Source: Pseudoroseicyclus_A sp041714655 (lineage in GTDB: Bacteria > Pseudomonadota > Alphaproteobacteria > Rhodobacterales > Rhodobacteraceae). From it: 64,000 nucleotides of DNA. The stretch covers positions 2,046,001 to 2,110,000 of the forward strand of contig NZ_CP168219.1 in assembly GCF_041714655.1 (NCBI RefSeq), read 5' to 3'. The notes under the pieces were generated by a model that saw only the letters and a program-made list of their open reading frames with translations, searched no databases and was not told where the DNA came from. The translations under genes and the position numbers were made by a program. This document shows, in pieces, positions 1-8,398 of this stretch; within the stretch, counting starts at the first letter, position 1, and each line of letters starts with the position of its first letter.

Positions 1-1429
1 GCCCCGGCCCCCGGATCGTCGTCAGCCCCACCATCTCGGAGCCGATGCAGAAGGCATCGACGCCGCCCGCCGCCACGCAGAGCATCGCCTGATGGAGGAT
101 GTAGCGGTTGAAGCCCCAATCCTCCGGATCGCCGGTATAGGAGACCTCGCCGCCCGCCAGCCCGAAATCCGCCGCCGTGGCGCTGCCGAAGAAGGCGGCG
201 ACCTGAGCCTCGGCCGTGCCGGTGCCGTCGGGCGAGCCGGGGCGGCCCGGCGCCTCCGACAGGGTGATCCGGCCGCGCCAGGGCAGGACGGCCTGGCCGG
301 TCTCGGCAGAATAGGGGTCGGGCAGGCTGTTGCCCGCCATCTGATCCATGAGGATGAAGGGATAATACATCACCTCCACCCCCGCGGCCTTCAGCGCCGT
401 GATCGCCTCGATCACCGAGGCGTCGCAGGGCGTGCCGCCATAGACCGGGCTGCCGTCCTTCTTCGGCACCTCCAGCGCCTCGGCGCGGGTGAGCGGGCCG
501 ACCGTCCAGGGCATCGCCTCGGCATCCTCCCCGGTCTGCTCGACCTTGGGGCGGATGCTGCACTGCCCGCAGCGGAGGTCGTCGCCGAACCAGCTCACCA
601 CGAGGCTGACGCTCTTCAGCGCCGGCAGCTCGCCGGTCAGCGCCTCGAGCGAGGCGGAAAAGTCCGTGCCGCCGCCGGCGGTGGAGAGGTTGACGGGCCG
701 CGCCTCGCCATAGTCTCCACCGAGCCAGACGGGGCTGGTGGCGAGCGCGTATTCTCCGGTGCCGGGGATGAGCGCGACGCCCGTGGTCAGGCGCGCGAAG
801 TCGTCGGCCTCCGAGGGCGGGCCGGGGCGGAAGACCTCGAAGGAGAATTGCGGCACCCGGTTGCCGTAGGGCCCGAGCGGCAGATCCTCGAAGACCACAT
901 AGGCCGTGCCGCGATAGGCCGGCGCCGCGCCCTCGACGGCGGCGATCTTCGGGTCGGGGCCCTGTGCCTCGTCGCCCAGATAGGTGCGTATCGTGAGGGT
1001 GGTACGGTCCACCTCCTCGCCATCCGCCCAGATGCGGCCGACATGGGTGATCGGCCCCTCGCAGAGCGCCACGGCGAGCGAGACAGTATAGGCATAGCCC
1101 TCCGGCGCGGCGCGGTTGCCGCCCTTGCCGCCGGTCTCGCCCGCGACCTCCGTCTCGAGGAAGCGCGAGGCCCAGATGACCTGGCCGCCGATGCGCATCC
1201 GCCCGTGCACCTGCCCGATGGGCGCGCCGAGGCTGGCGCCGGTGACGCGGAAGCGGTCGATGCGCCCCGTGGGCGCGGGGGCGGAGCCGCCGAGGAGCCG
1301 CTCGTCGATCAGCCGCCCGGCCGTGGCGCCAACCGCCTGGCCGATGGTGGCGGCGGAGAGGCCGAGAACCGTGCCGCCGACAGAGCCGCCGATGGCCGCG
1401 CCGGCGGCGGAGAGAAGGAGGGTGGCCAT
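1..1429 (-). CDS. GTA host-specificity / tail fibre-tip protein g15, 3' part outside window
   Basis: Reverse-strand frame open from an ATG at 1429 to the window edge, giving the first ~476 residues with no stop. The N-terminus is a Gly/Ala-rich hydrophobic stretch. It is followed by a region matching the GTA-type host-specificity protein (ORFg15, GTA TIM-barrel-like family), which is usually about 1300 residues, so roughly a third is seen. In RcGTA this protein forms the distal tail tip that contacts the recipient cell. It lies 4 bp after the g14 peptidase stop and is the last gene of the structural operon. Family assignment rests on position and overall sequence character. The missing C-terminal two thirds cannot be checked. 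Confidence 0.85.
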   Translation of the reverse strand, partial: MATLLLSAAGAAIGGSVGGTVLGLSAATIGQAVGATAGRLIDERLLGGSAPAPTGRIDRFRVTGASLGAPIGQVHGRMRIGGQVIWASRFLETEVAGETGGKGGNRAAPEGYAYTVSLAVALCEGPITHVGRIWADGEEVDRTTLTIRTYLGDEAQGPDPKIAAVEGAAPAYRGTAYVVFEDLPLGPYGNRVPQFSFEVFRPGPPSEADDFARLTTGVALIPGTGEYALATSPVWLGGDYGEARPVNLSTAGGGTDFSASLEALTGELPALKSVSLVVSWFGDDLRCGQCSIRPKVEQTGEDAEAMPWTVGPLTRAEALEVPKKDGSPVYGGTPCDASVIEAITALKAAGVEVMYYPFILMDQMAGNSLPDPYSAETGQAVLPWRGRITLSEAPGRPGSPDGTGTAEAQVAAFFGSATAADFGLAGGEVSYTGDPEDWGFNRYILHQAMLCVAAGGVDAFCIGSEMVGLTTIRGPG

Positions 1430-1433
1430 GGCG

Positions 1434-1859
1434 TCAGTCTCCTGCTGGAAAGGCGAAGCGCGCCGCGATGCGCCGCGCCCAGGGGGCGGTCAGCGCGCTC
1501 TCAACGACGCCGTGGCCCTGGTAGGAATGGATGAAGGTCGGCGCCGCGCCCGTTTCCGCCGCGAGGCCCACATGCTTGGCGATGCTCCCCGCCCGCATCC
1601 GGAAGAGGAGCACGTCGCCGGGCGCCGGCGTGGTGGCCGGCCTCAGGTGGCGGAGCGCCGCCTGAAGGAGCAGCTCCTCGCCCCGGACCTCGCCCCAGTC
1701 GGGCCGATAGGCGGGGACGGCCTCGGGGAGCTCCCCATGGATCTCGCGCCAGAGCCCGAGGAGCAGGCCGAGGCAATCGGCCCCCGCACCCCGGCAGCTC
1801 GCCTGATGGCCATAGGGCGTGCCGATCCAGGCCCGCGCGCGGGTCACCACCTCGCTCAT
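1434..1859 (-). CDS. GTA g14 NlpC/P60-type cell-wall peptidase
   Basis: A 141-residue protein of the NlpC/P60 peptidase family found in GTA and siphophage tails. It probably opens recipient peptidoglycan during DNA delivery. The catalytic Cys is C29 in the GADCLGLL motif, followed by H96 in AKHVGL and a third polar position at H111 (FIHSYQGHG), in the order expected for the family. Length matches RcGTA ORFg14. The start overlaps the g13 stop by 4 bp (ATGA), which implies translational coupling. Confidence 0.93.
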   Translation of the reverse strand: MSEVVTRARAWIGTPYGHQASCRGAGADCLGLLLGLWREIHGELPEAVPAYRPDWGEVRGEELLLQAALRHLRPATTPAPGDVLLFRMRAGSIAKHVGLAAETGAAPTFIHSYQGHGVVESALTAPWARRIAARFAFPAGD

Positions 1860-2743
1860 GCCGACCCGCCGGTCAGCGAGCCGCCGTCCTCACGGCCGCC
1901 GCCCTTCGGCACGGCCATCATCCAGTCTTCACCCGGGATCTGAGGAAAGCCCCGGAAGTTGTTGAAGTTGGAGAATTTGTTGCGGCAGGTCTCCGCCCTC
2001 TTGTCGCAGCCGGCGGTGACCCGCAGGCTGTCGCCCGGCAGCACCTGCGCGGCCAGCGGCGCCCAGAGCTCCAGCTTGCGCATGCTCCCCGGCGCCGGGC
2101 TGTCACGCTTGACGACGCCGGCAAGGCCGGCGGCCGCGCCGTCCAGCATCTCCAGCCGGCCCTTGGCGAACCAGCCCTCCTCATAGCCCGGCGGCTCGTC
2201 GATCAGGAAGACCTGCGCGGCGTTCACCGCCGTCACCTCCGCCTCCACCCGATAGGCGCCGAGGCCGAGGTTCACCTTGCAGCGCCCGTCGCCCAGCACC
2301 GCCGGGCAATCGCGCTGGAAGCTGCGGGTCTGCACCTGCCCCAGCCGGTCGGTCAGCCCCCTGAGTTCGGCATGGAAGGCCCCCGCCCCGGCGCGCACCT
2401 CGCCGATGCGCCCCGCGAAGCGCAGGGCGCGCTCGCCGGGCGTCGCCCAGTTGACGACCCAGGCCCGCACCATGGCGCCGTCATAGCGGCCGGCCAGCAG
2501 ATCCTCCTCCGAGATCGCGGCATCGCTGAGCGCCCCCAAAGCCTCGGCATTGTCGGTGGCGAGGCCCGTCGCCTGCACGAGTGCCCCAGCCCCGAGGCCG
2601 GAGGCGGCGCGGTAGGTCCGCCCGCCGAAGCTTAGGTCGGCGTCATGGTCGGTGAAGGCGAGCGCCGTGCCATCGGCGCGCGTGATGTCCCAGCAGCGGC
2701 AGAGCGTCGTCGTGCCGCTGGCGAGGTGGCTCTCGAAGCTCAC
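1856..2743 (-). CDS. GTA g13 tail hub protein, DUF2163 / TIGR02218 family
   Basis: A 295-residue baseplate-hub protein of the DUF2163 (TIGR02218) GTA family. The start is a GTG at 2743 that overlaps the g12 TGA (GTGA), and an upstream extension of the frame lacks homology. Four cysteines, C146-x8-C155 and C246-x6-C253, have the spacing known for the [4Fe-4S] site in the lambda gpL tail-tip family, so an iron-sulfur cluster in the hub is likely. It sits between the distal tail protein g12 and the peptidase g14. Confidence 0.92.
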   Translation of the reverse strand: MSFESHLASGTTTLCRCWDITRADGTALAFTDHDADLSFGGRTYRAASGLGAGALVQATGLATDNAEALGALSDAAISEEDLLAGRYDGAMVRAWVVNWATPGERALRFAGRIGEVRAGAGAFHAELRGLTDRLGQVQTRSFQRDCPAVLGDGRCKVNLGLGAYRVEAEVTAVNAAQVFLIDEPPGYEEGWFAKGRLEMLDGAAAGLAGVVKRDSPAPGSMRKLELWAPLAAQVLPGDSLRVTAGCDKRAETCRNKFSNFNNFRGFPQIPGEDWMMAVPKGGGREDGGSLTGGSA

Positions 2744-3369
2744 AGGCGCAGCTCCACCACCGGCACCGAGGGCAGCTCCCCCGCCCGGAAGGAGGCGACG
2801 GAGACGGCGATCCGGTCGGTGTCGAAGCGCACCGGCACGTCGAACTCGAAGCCGGCGGTGATCTGCGCGTCCGCCGCCGGTGGCACCGCGAAGGTCACGA
2901 GGCCGGTGGCGGTGTCGACCTCCCAGTCGACGCCCTCCAGGAGCTCGTCGCCGGAGAGGCCGATGCGCACGCTCCCCGCCACCGGCTTGCGGATCGGGCG
3001 GAGGTATTCCGCCGGCCCCGAGCGATAGGCCTTCACCAGCTGAAAGCTGGCCGTCGCATGGTCGCCCACCGCGATCAGCTGGTCGCCCGGCCCCACCGCC
3101 GCCGCCTGCGCGGCGGAGCGGTAATCGGCCCAATCCTTCCAGCGAAAGCCGTGGAGCTGCCCCTGCCGCGCCTCGAAGAAGGCGATGAGAGCTTCCAGGT
3201 CATCGAGGCTCCTCAGCCCCATGCCGGCGTCGTAGCGACGGCGAGCGTGGGCCCAGGGCGCGTTGCGCTCCTCGAACCCGTTGGCGAGCGTGACGATCTC
3301 CGTCCGCCGCTCGGGGCCGCCGACCGAGCCGAAGCTCAGCGAGGCGGGAAATCTGACGTCATGGAACAT
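2740..3369 (-). CDS. GTA g12 distal tail protein, DUF2460 / TIGR02217 family
   Basis: A 209-residue protein beginning MFHDVRFPASLSFGS, the conserved opening of the DUF2460 (TIGR02217) family. The same family includes RcGTA ORFg12, the distal tail protein that links the tail tube to the hub. Conserved features include the RRYDAG block near residue 45 and the GFRWKDWADYRS block near residue 75. The gene starts 11 bp after the g11 stop, and its own stop overlaps the g13 GTG by 4 bp. Confidence 0.93.
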   Translation of the reverse strand: MFHDVRFPASLSFGSVGGPERRTEIVTLANGFEERNAPWAHARRRYDAGMGLRSLDDLEALIAFFEARQGQLHGFRWKDWADYRSAAQAAAVGPGDQLIAVGDHATASFQLVKAYRSGPAEYLRPIRKPVAGSVRIGLSGDELLEGVDWEVDTATGLVTFAVPPAADAQITAGFEFDVPVRFDTDRIAVSVASFRAGELPSVPVVELRL

Positions 3370-3380
3370 GGGGGTCCCCT

Positions 3381-4034
3381 TCAGCGGTTGCGCTGGCCGC
3401 GCTCGAGCGCGCGGGCCATCTCTGCGGCGATCTGCGTGCGGGAGCGGCGGAAGCCGGCGACATCGGGCGTGGTGACGTGGATCGACACCTGCACCGGCCG
3501 GCCCCCCTGCCCGGCCCGCACCCCGAGCCGCCCGTCGGCGCCGCGGGCGAGCGGCAGGATCGCCTCCGGCCCCGCCTCGCCCATCAGCCCGGTGCCCCCC
3601 CGCATCGGAAAGGTCGTCGGCGCCGTGACCACGCCGCCGCGCGCGAAGGGCATGACCCGCCCGCCGGCAAAGCCGTTGCCGAGCGCGCTGGCGGTCACCC
3701 CGCCGAAGAGCCTTGCGACCCCATCGGCCACGAGCCCGCCGAGCCCGTCCGTCACCGGCTTCAGGGCCGCGTCATAGGCGGTATCGGCAATCGACCGCCC
3801 GAGGCCGCGGAGCGCCTCCCCCAGCCGGTCGCCGTCGAAGATCACCCCGTCGAAGGCCCGCCGGATGCCCGTTGAGAAACCCGAGGCCAGCCGCCCCACC
3901 TCCCCGCCGGTGAGCCTCAGCCCCTCCTGCATCCGCCCGAGCTCGGCGGAAAACGCCGCCCCCATCTCGCGGGCCGTGCCCAGGGCAGCGGCCAGCTCGT
4001 CCATCTGGGGCTCCAGCCCCTCAAACTCGTCCAT
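3381..4034 (-). CDS. GTA g11 short tail tape-measure protein
   Basis: A 217-residue protein, close to the short (~219 aa) GTA tape-measure proteins and far shorter than phage ones. This agrees with the short tail of the particle. The N-terminal half is helical. The middle and C-terminus are glycine-rich (FARGGVVTAPTTFPMRGG, GEAGPEAILPL), as is typical of tape-measure C-termini. The ATG at 4034 overlaps the preceding g10.1 gene by 14 bp. Confidence 0.9.
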   Translation of the reverse strand: MDEFEGLEPQMDELAAALGTAREMGAAFSAELGRMQEGLRLTGGEVGRLASGFSTGIRRAFDGVIFDGDRLGEALRGLGRSIADTAYDAALKPVTDGLGGLVADGVARLFGGVTASALGNGFAGGRVMPFARGGVVTAPTTFPMRGGTGLMGEAGPEAILPLARGADGRLGVRAGQGGRPVQVSIHVTTPDVAGFRRSRTQIAAEMARALERGQRNR

Positions 4035-4284
4035 CTGCCTCTGCCCCTTTCAAAATACCGTCGGGGGGTCCGGGGGGCAGACGGCTCCCCGGCCTCTCCG
4101 CCTGCGCCACGTCCGGGAAGCGTGCGGCGAGATCGGCCAGCCGCTCCCGCCCCATGGCGCCCCCGCCCTCGATGCCCAGCATCACCATCAGCTCCGCCGG
4201 GCTCAGCGCCCAGAACTCGGCCGGCTTCAGCCGGAGCCGCCCGAGCCCGAGCCGCATCAGCCCCGGCCAGTCGAGTGCGCTCAC
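4021..4284 (-). CDS. GTA g10.1 small protein, tail assembly chaperone family
   Basis: An 87-residue protein read from a GTG at 4284 that overlaps the stop of g10 (GTGA). Its first part (DWPGLMRLGLGRLRLKPAEF, then WALSPAEL) is the signature of the small phage tail assembly chaperone family (TIGR02216-like) encoded just before the GTA tape-measure gene. A longer upstream reading of the frame is antisense-like noise. Position between g10 and g11 is the usual one for paired tail chaperones. Confidence 0.85.
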   Translation of the reverse strand: MSALDWPGLMRLGLGRLRLKPAEFWALSPAELMVMLGIEGGGAMGRERLADLAARFPDVAQAERPGSRLPPGPPDGILKGAEADGRV

Positions 4285-4595
4285 TCCGGCACCCGGAAGG
4301 CCAACGCCAGCATCCGCGCTGCAGCCTCGGCCGCGCCCACCGGGCCGCCCTCGATCTCGGCGGTCAGAAGGTCCTCCGCCCGGCCCTGCCACCCGCCGCC
4401 GCGGAGCCCCGCGGTGATGAGCAGCATGAGGTCGCGGCCGGAGAAGGCGCCGCTCTCGAAACGCCCGACGAGCTCCGCCAGCGTCCCGGTGCCCAGCCCC
4501 GCCTCCAGCTCGGCGAGCGCGCCGAGCGTGAGTTTCGCGGGCAGCCGCGCGCCATCGACGCAAAGCTCCACCTCTCCGGCGAACGGGTTCGCCAT
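4281..4595 (-). CDS. GTA g10 family protein (DUF3356-like)
   Basis: A 104-residue GTA family protein, opening MANPFAGEVELCVDG, with the LTLGALAELEAGLGTGTLAEL block characteristic of the gene between the major tail protein and the tape measure. Its role is probably tail assembly together with g10.1. The start ATG shares a base with the g9 stop (TGATG), and the stop overlaps the g10.1 GTG. Confidence 0.9.
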   Translation of the reverse strand: MANPFAGEVELCVDGARLPAKLTLGALAELEAGLGTGTLAELVGRFESGAFSGRDLMLLITAGLRGGGWQGRAEDLLTAEIEGGPVGAAEAAARMLALAFRVPE

Positions 4596-5011
4596 CAGAC
4601 CAGCGGCTCGAAGGTCAGCGCCCCGGCGGAGGCCATGGCCATCTCGTAGCTCGCCTCGCCATTGTAGCTGCCGGCATATTCGATGGCGGTGATCTGGAAC
4701 GCGCCCTCCACCGTGCCGAAGCCCGGGATGATCACCTGGAACTCGGGCACCAGCCCGTCGAAGAAGATCTGCCGGCAGCGCTCGTCCGTCGCCTCGTCCT
4801 TGAAGACGCCGGAGCCGGAGATCGTGGCGCTCTTGACGCCCGCGCCGCCGAGAAGCTCGCGCCAGCCGCCGGCGCTTTCGAGCGAGGTGACATCGACACT
4901 CTCGGCGTTGAAGGCGATGCGCGTCGCGCGCAGGCCCGCGACGGTCTCGAAAGCGCCGCTGCCGTCCATGTCGATCTTGATGAGAAGGTCCTTGCCGTTC
5001 TGGGCCGCCAT
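4595..5011 (-). CDS. GTA g9 major tail tube protein (TP901-1 type)
   Basis: A 138-residue major tail protein of the phage TP901-1 / GTA family that polymerises into the tail tube. The ATG at 5011 is preferred over an in-frame GTG nine bases upstream because an AAGGAG ribosome site lies 8 bp before the ATG but abuts the GTG. Family features visible are the opening NGKDLLIKIDMDGSG, the DVTSLESAGGWRELL block and the C-terminal YNGEASYEMAMASAG block. Confidence 0.92.
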   Translation of the reverse strand: MAAQNGKDLLIKIDMDGSGAFETVAGLRATRIAFNAESVDVTSLESAGGWRELLGGAGVKSATISGSGVFKDEATDERCRQIFFDGLVPEFQVIIPGFGTVEGAFQITAIEYAGSYNGEASYEMAMASAGALTFEPLV

Positions 5012-5037
5012 GTTTGTCACTCCTTGAGGATTAGGGC

Positions 5038-5442
5038 TCAGTCGTCTTCCAGACGGGCCCGGAAGATCAGGTCGATGCGGCGGCGGTCGTCGGTTTCCAC
5101 CCGTGCCGCCCTGGCCTTGTGGAAGGTCAGGTAGACGATCCGGCCCCGCGCCAGCGCCGGCGGCGTGCCGCCGATCGCATCGCAGATCGCTGCCGCCAGC
5201 GCCTTGGCGCCGCCGAAGCCGGGCTGCCGCGCGAGGATCGAGATCGTGAGCTCGTGCTCCGCCCCGGTGCCGGTCTGGTCCGACCGGTCGCGCACCTGCT
5301 CGGGGCCGATCAGCGCATAGAGCTCCGGCTCGTCGCCGGGTGGCAGCGCGTCATGGACCTCGGCGAGGGCAGAGACGCCCGCATCCGCCGAAAGGAGCCC
5401 GTAGAGCGCCGCCTGCAGTTCCGCCGCCATCACATAGCTCAT
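5038..5442 (-). CDS. GTA g8 tail terminator / DUF3168 protein
   Basis: A 134-residue DUF3168 family protein, the tail-completion or tail-terminator component of HK97-like particles and GTAs. It starts at an ATG that overlaps the g7 stop (ATGA, 5439-5442). The N-terminal LQAALYGLLSADAGVSAL and the central HELTISILAR blocks are typical. The frame continues upstream without a stop, but that part is antisense noise over g7. Confidence 0.9.
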   Translation of the reverse strand: MSYVMAAELQAALYGLLSADAGVSALAEVHDALPPGDEPELYALIGPEQVRDRSDQTGTGAEHELTISILARQPGFGGAKALAAAICDAIGGTPPALARGRIVYLTFHKARAARVETDDRRRIDLIFRARLEDD

Positions 5443-5774
5443 GCCAGCCGCTCCTCTTCGGTCAGAAGGGTCAGATACCGTTGGGCATTCTCCGCCTCGG
5501 CGACGGAGAGGATGCGGAAGACCCGTGCCCCCTCGCGCAGCCGCTGGCCAGGCTCCGGCCGGCTCGGCGCCCCGAAGGGCGCGGCGCGCACGGTGATCTT
5601 CACCCGGCGCCGCGCCAAGGGCGCCCCGCCGCCCGCGGCCGCGCCGAGGCTGCCGGAAGCGATCTCGGCCCAGAGCGTGCCGCGCACGGCCCAGCCCTCG
5701 GTGTAGCCGCCGGCGCCGTCGGAGGCGCGCTCGGGCGCCTCCAGCACCAGCGAACGATTGAGGCGGGGCGTCAT
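5439..5774 (-). CDS. GTA g7 head-tail adaptor (head closure protein)
   Basis: A 111-residue head-tail adaptor of the SPP1 gp16 / HK97 gp7-like family that closes the head after packaging. The pattern MTPRLNRSLVLEAPERASDG, then GGYTEGWAVRGTLWAEI, is the family hallmark. It sits in the canonical slot between connector g6 and tail terminator g8, with 4-bp ATGA overlaps at both ends. Confidence 0.9.
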   Translation of the reverse strand: MTPRLNRSLVLEAPERASDGAGGYTEGWAVRGTLWAEIASGSLGAAAGGGAPLARRRVKITVRAAPFGAPSRPEPGQRLREGARVFRILSVAEAENAQRYLTLLTEEERLA

Positions 5775-6361
5775 GTCCGGCCCCCGAAGAGGCGGACATT
5801 GCGGTAGCGCTCGATCAGGGTCGAGACGCCGAAGGGCATGCAGCCGGCGCCCAGCGTCGTGTCATGCCGGAATTCGTAGAAATGCGCCGCCAGCATCAGG
5901 ACGGCCTGGGCGAGATCCGCCGGCAGGTCGGTGATCTCCGCCCCGAAGCCGGCGCGGAGCCGGATCGCCACATGGCCGCCCGAGGGGATGGCGGGCAGCG
6001 CCCCGCCCCGCGCCTCGAGCACCGGGCGCGAGGCATCCTCGATCAGCCGGTAGCTGCCGGGAGAAACGGTGACGCCCGCGCCCGCGCCGTCCACCAGCTC
6101 GACCGAGAGGATCTCGCTCACCGGCGCCACCGGCAGCGGCTGGCGGCCGTAGTCGCCCCAGTTCTCTCGCTGCCACAGGAACTCGCGCTTGAGCAGCACC
6201 TTGCCCGTCCGCGCCTCGATGGCCGCGAGCGCGGCGCGCAGGAACCCTTCGAGCACAACGTCCTGCAGCCCGTCATCGGCAAAGCCCGTCCCCAGGCGCA
6301 GATGCTCCTTCAGCGCCGCCACCGGCACCTCGGCCACGCCCGTCTCTTCCACCAAAATCAT
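5771..6361 (-). CDS. GTA g6 head-tail connector protein
   Basis: A 196-residue connector protein of the phage gp6-like / GTA ORFg6 family that binds the portal ring and begins the head-tail interface. I chose the ATG at 6361 (MILVEETG), five codons inside the longest frame. Typical blocks are LKEHLRLGTGFADD near residue 20 and the C-terminal GVSTLIERYRNVRLFGGR. It follows the capsid gene after 66 bp and overlaps g7 by 4 bp. Confidence 0.9.
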   Translation of the reverse strand: MILVEETGVAEVPVAALKEHLRLGTGFADDGLQDVVLEGFLRAALAAIEARTGKVLLKREFLWQRENWGDYGRQPLPVAPVSEILSVELVDGAGAGVTVSPGSYRLIEDASRPVLEARGGALPAIPSGGHVAIRLRAGFGAEITDLPADLAQAVLMLAAHFYEFRHDTTLGAGCMPFGVSTLIERYRNVRLFGGRT

Positions 6362-6427
6362 CGCCGCTCTCCGCACCAGGGCCTCGGGGTCGGACCGGCC
6401 CGAAGGCCGGCCCGGTCACATGCCGCC

Positions 6428-7600
6428 TCAGGCGGTGCCGAACTTCAGCAGCTTGATCGCCGCGAAGTCGGAGACGCCACCGCCCACGCGCTTGGTCGCG
6501 TAGAAGAGCACATGCGGCTTGGCCGAGAAGGGATCGCGCAGGACCCGCAGGTCCGGCCGCTCGGCGATGGTGTAGCCGGAGTGGAAATTGCCGAAGGCGA
6601 TGGCGCAGGCATCGGAGCCGATGTCGGGCATGTCCTCGGCGACCAGCACCGGATAGCCCATCAGCCGCGCCGGCTCGCCGGCGGCGAGCCCGTCGGACCA
6701 CAGGAACCGGCCGTCATTGTCCTTCAGCTTGCGCACCGCGCCTGTGGTGCGCGAGTTCATCACGAAAGTCGCCCCGGCCCGGTATTCGGCGCCGAGCGCG
6801 TAGACGAGATCGACGATGGCGTCGGAGGCGTTGGTGGAGGCGAAGGCGCCATCCGCCCCCGTCATCACATAGCCGAGCTCGCCCCAGACGGCGCCGGCAT
6901 TCACCTCGCGCGGGTAGTCGAGGATGCCGCGCGGCATGTCCTCGCCATCGCCGTTGATGAAGGCCGCCGCTTCGGAGCGGGCGAACTTCTCGGCGATGCG
7001 GGCGGCGAGCCAGCCCTCGATATCGAAGGCGCTGTCGTCCAAGAGGCGCTGCGAGGCCTTCGGCATGGCTGAAAGCTCGTGCAGGTCGATGGAGATCCGG
7101 TCGATCGACGGCGTCGCCGTATCGGCGATGGTCGAGGTCTCGGTCGTCCAGCCGGCGCCGAGCTCGGTGTGATCCACGAGCACGTCGTAGGAGGTCGCCT
7201 CGACATGCACCACATTGGCGATGGCGCGGATCGAGGCGGTGGCGTTGAGCACGCTCATCACCGTCGCCGAGGTCTGCGGATCGACGAGATAGCCGCCGTC
7301 GCCGGTGGTGGCGAGCGCCTTGCCCTCGATCTCGAGATGGCGGAGGCCGTCGTCGTCGCCGGAGCGCAGATAGGCGTTGAACGCCTTCTGGTGCGGCGCC
7401 TCGAGATCGTCGCCCCGGGCGAGCGCCGGGCGGCGCCCCGGCAGGGTCATCTTGCGGTCGAGCTTGGTCATGCGGTCATCCTGCTCTTGAAGTTTTGCGT
7501 GAATGTCGTCGGCGAAGCTCTGGAATTCACTCAGGAACCCGGCCACCTCGCCCTTCAGGTCCACCTCGGCGGCCAGCGCCTTGGTCTCGTCGTCGCTCAT
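6428..7600 (-). CDS. GTA g5 HK97-fold major capsid protein
   Basis: A 390-residue phage major capsid protein of the HK97 family. The first ~110 residues form a charged helical delta domain (AEVDLKGEVAGFLSEFQSF...) expected to be cut off by the g4 protease. The mature part follows, with the N-arm, spine helix (SEAAAFINGDG region) and P-domain strands ending KRVGGGVSDFAAIKLLKF. Length and gene order (protease-capsid-connector) match RcGTA ORFg5. Confidence 0.95.
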   Translation of the reverse strand: MSDDETKALAAEVDLKGEVAGFLSEFQSFADDIHAKLQEQDDRMTKLDRKMTLPGRRPALARGDDLEAPHQKAFNAYLRSGDDDGLRHLEIEGKALATTGDGGYLVDPQTSATVMSVLNATASIRAIANVVHVEATSYDVLVDHTELGAGWTTETSTIADTATPSIDRISIDLHELSAMPKASQRLLDDSAFDIEGWLAARIAEKFARSEAAAFINGDGEDMPRGILDYPREVNAGAVWGELGYVMTGADGAFASTNASDAIVDLVYALGAEYRAGATFVMNSRTTGAVRKLKDNDGRFLWSDGLAAGEPARLMGYPVLVAEDMPDIGSDACAIAFGNFHSGYTIAERPDLRVLRDPFSAKPHVLFYATKRVGGGVSDFAAIKLLKFGTA

Positions 7601-7627
7601 CTCATCCCCTCTCGATGATCGGCCGGG

Positions 7628-8173
7628 TCAGTCCCGGGCCAAGGCCTCGCGGGCGCCCCGGAAGGCCTCCGCCAGATCGCGCAGTGCCCGCGCCTCGGGC
7701 GCCTCGCCCTTGGCCCCGACCCGCGCCTCGGGGAGCATCGGGAAGGTGACGAGCGACACCTCCCAGAGCTCCAGCTCCGCCAGGCGGCGCCGGCCGCTCT
7801 GATCCTTGGTGGCGCGGAGCGTCCGGTAGCCGATGGAGAGCCCGTCGATGGCCCCCGCCTCAATCAGCGCCGCCGCCTCGCGGCCCCGGGAGACGTCGGT
7901 GAGCAGGCGCCCCTTGACCCTCAGGCCCTTGCCGTCCTCCACCACCTCGTCCCAGATGCCGATCACCTCGCGCGGGTCGTGCTGCCAGAGCATCCGCACC
8001 CGGCCGCCGGCGGCGCCGAGGCGCTTCAGCGAGGCCGCATAGGCCCCGGGCTCGACGACATCGCCGCCCTTGTCGGTCTGGCCGAAGAACGAGGCATAGC
8101 CCTCGATCCGGTGCCCCTCGGTGAGGGACACACTGGCCCCCGCCCCTGCGAATTTCCGTTCCAGTTCCATCAC
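7628..8173 (-). CDS. GTA g4 HK97 prohead protease
   Basis: A 181-residue HK97-family prohead protease that processes the capsid protein during head assembly. The family pattern is clear: GYASFFGQTDKGGDVVEPGA near residue 25, the catalytic His in WQHDP near residue 64, and the catalytic Ser in IDGLSIGY near residue 115. The start overlaps g3.5 by 4 bp (ATGA) and the gene lies 27 bp before the capsid gene. Confidence 0.95.
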   Translation of the reverse strand: MMELERKFAGAGASVSLTEGHRIEGYASFFGQTDKGGDVVEPGAYAASLKRLGAAGGRVRMLWQHDPREVIGIWDEVVEDGKGLRVKGRLLTDVSRGREAAALIEAGAIDGLSIGYRTLRATKDQSGRRRLAELELWEVSLVTFPMLPEARVGAKGEAPEARALRDLAEAFRGAREALARD

Positions 8174-8394
8174 CCTGTCCGCTCCATGATCGACAGAAAG
8201 GCCTGCGCGAGGACCGTGCCGAGGACGCCGAAGACCGTCAGCCAGAGCCGCCGCTCCAGCCGCTCGATGCTCGCCTCGATGCGCGCGAGATGCTCGGCCA
8301 CCTGGCCGAACTGCACCGCCGAGAGCCGCTCCAGCGCATCGACGCGGAGGCCCGGCGCGCAGGCGAAGGGCTCGGCCCAGCTCCGCTCCGTCAT
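8170..8394 (-). CDS. GTA g3.5 small membrane-associated protein
   Basis: A 74-residue protein starting at the ATG at 8394, 4 bp after the portal stop. The larger upstream reading has no homology and is discarded. It has a short charged helix (AEHLARIEASIERLERR) followed by one hydrophobic segment (LWLTVFGVLGTVLAQAFL). This matches the small ORFg3.5 present between portal and protease in GTA clusters, whose function is not established. The stop overlaps the g4 ATG. Confidence 0.82.
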   Translation of the reverse strand: MTERSWAEPFACAPGLRVDALERLSAVQFGQVAEHLARIEASIERLERRLWLTVFGVLGTVLAQAFLSIMERTG

Positions 8395-8398
8395 CCGG

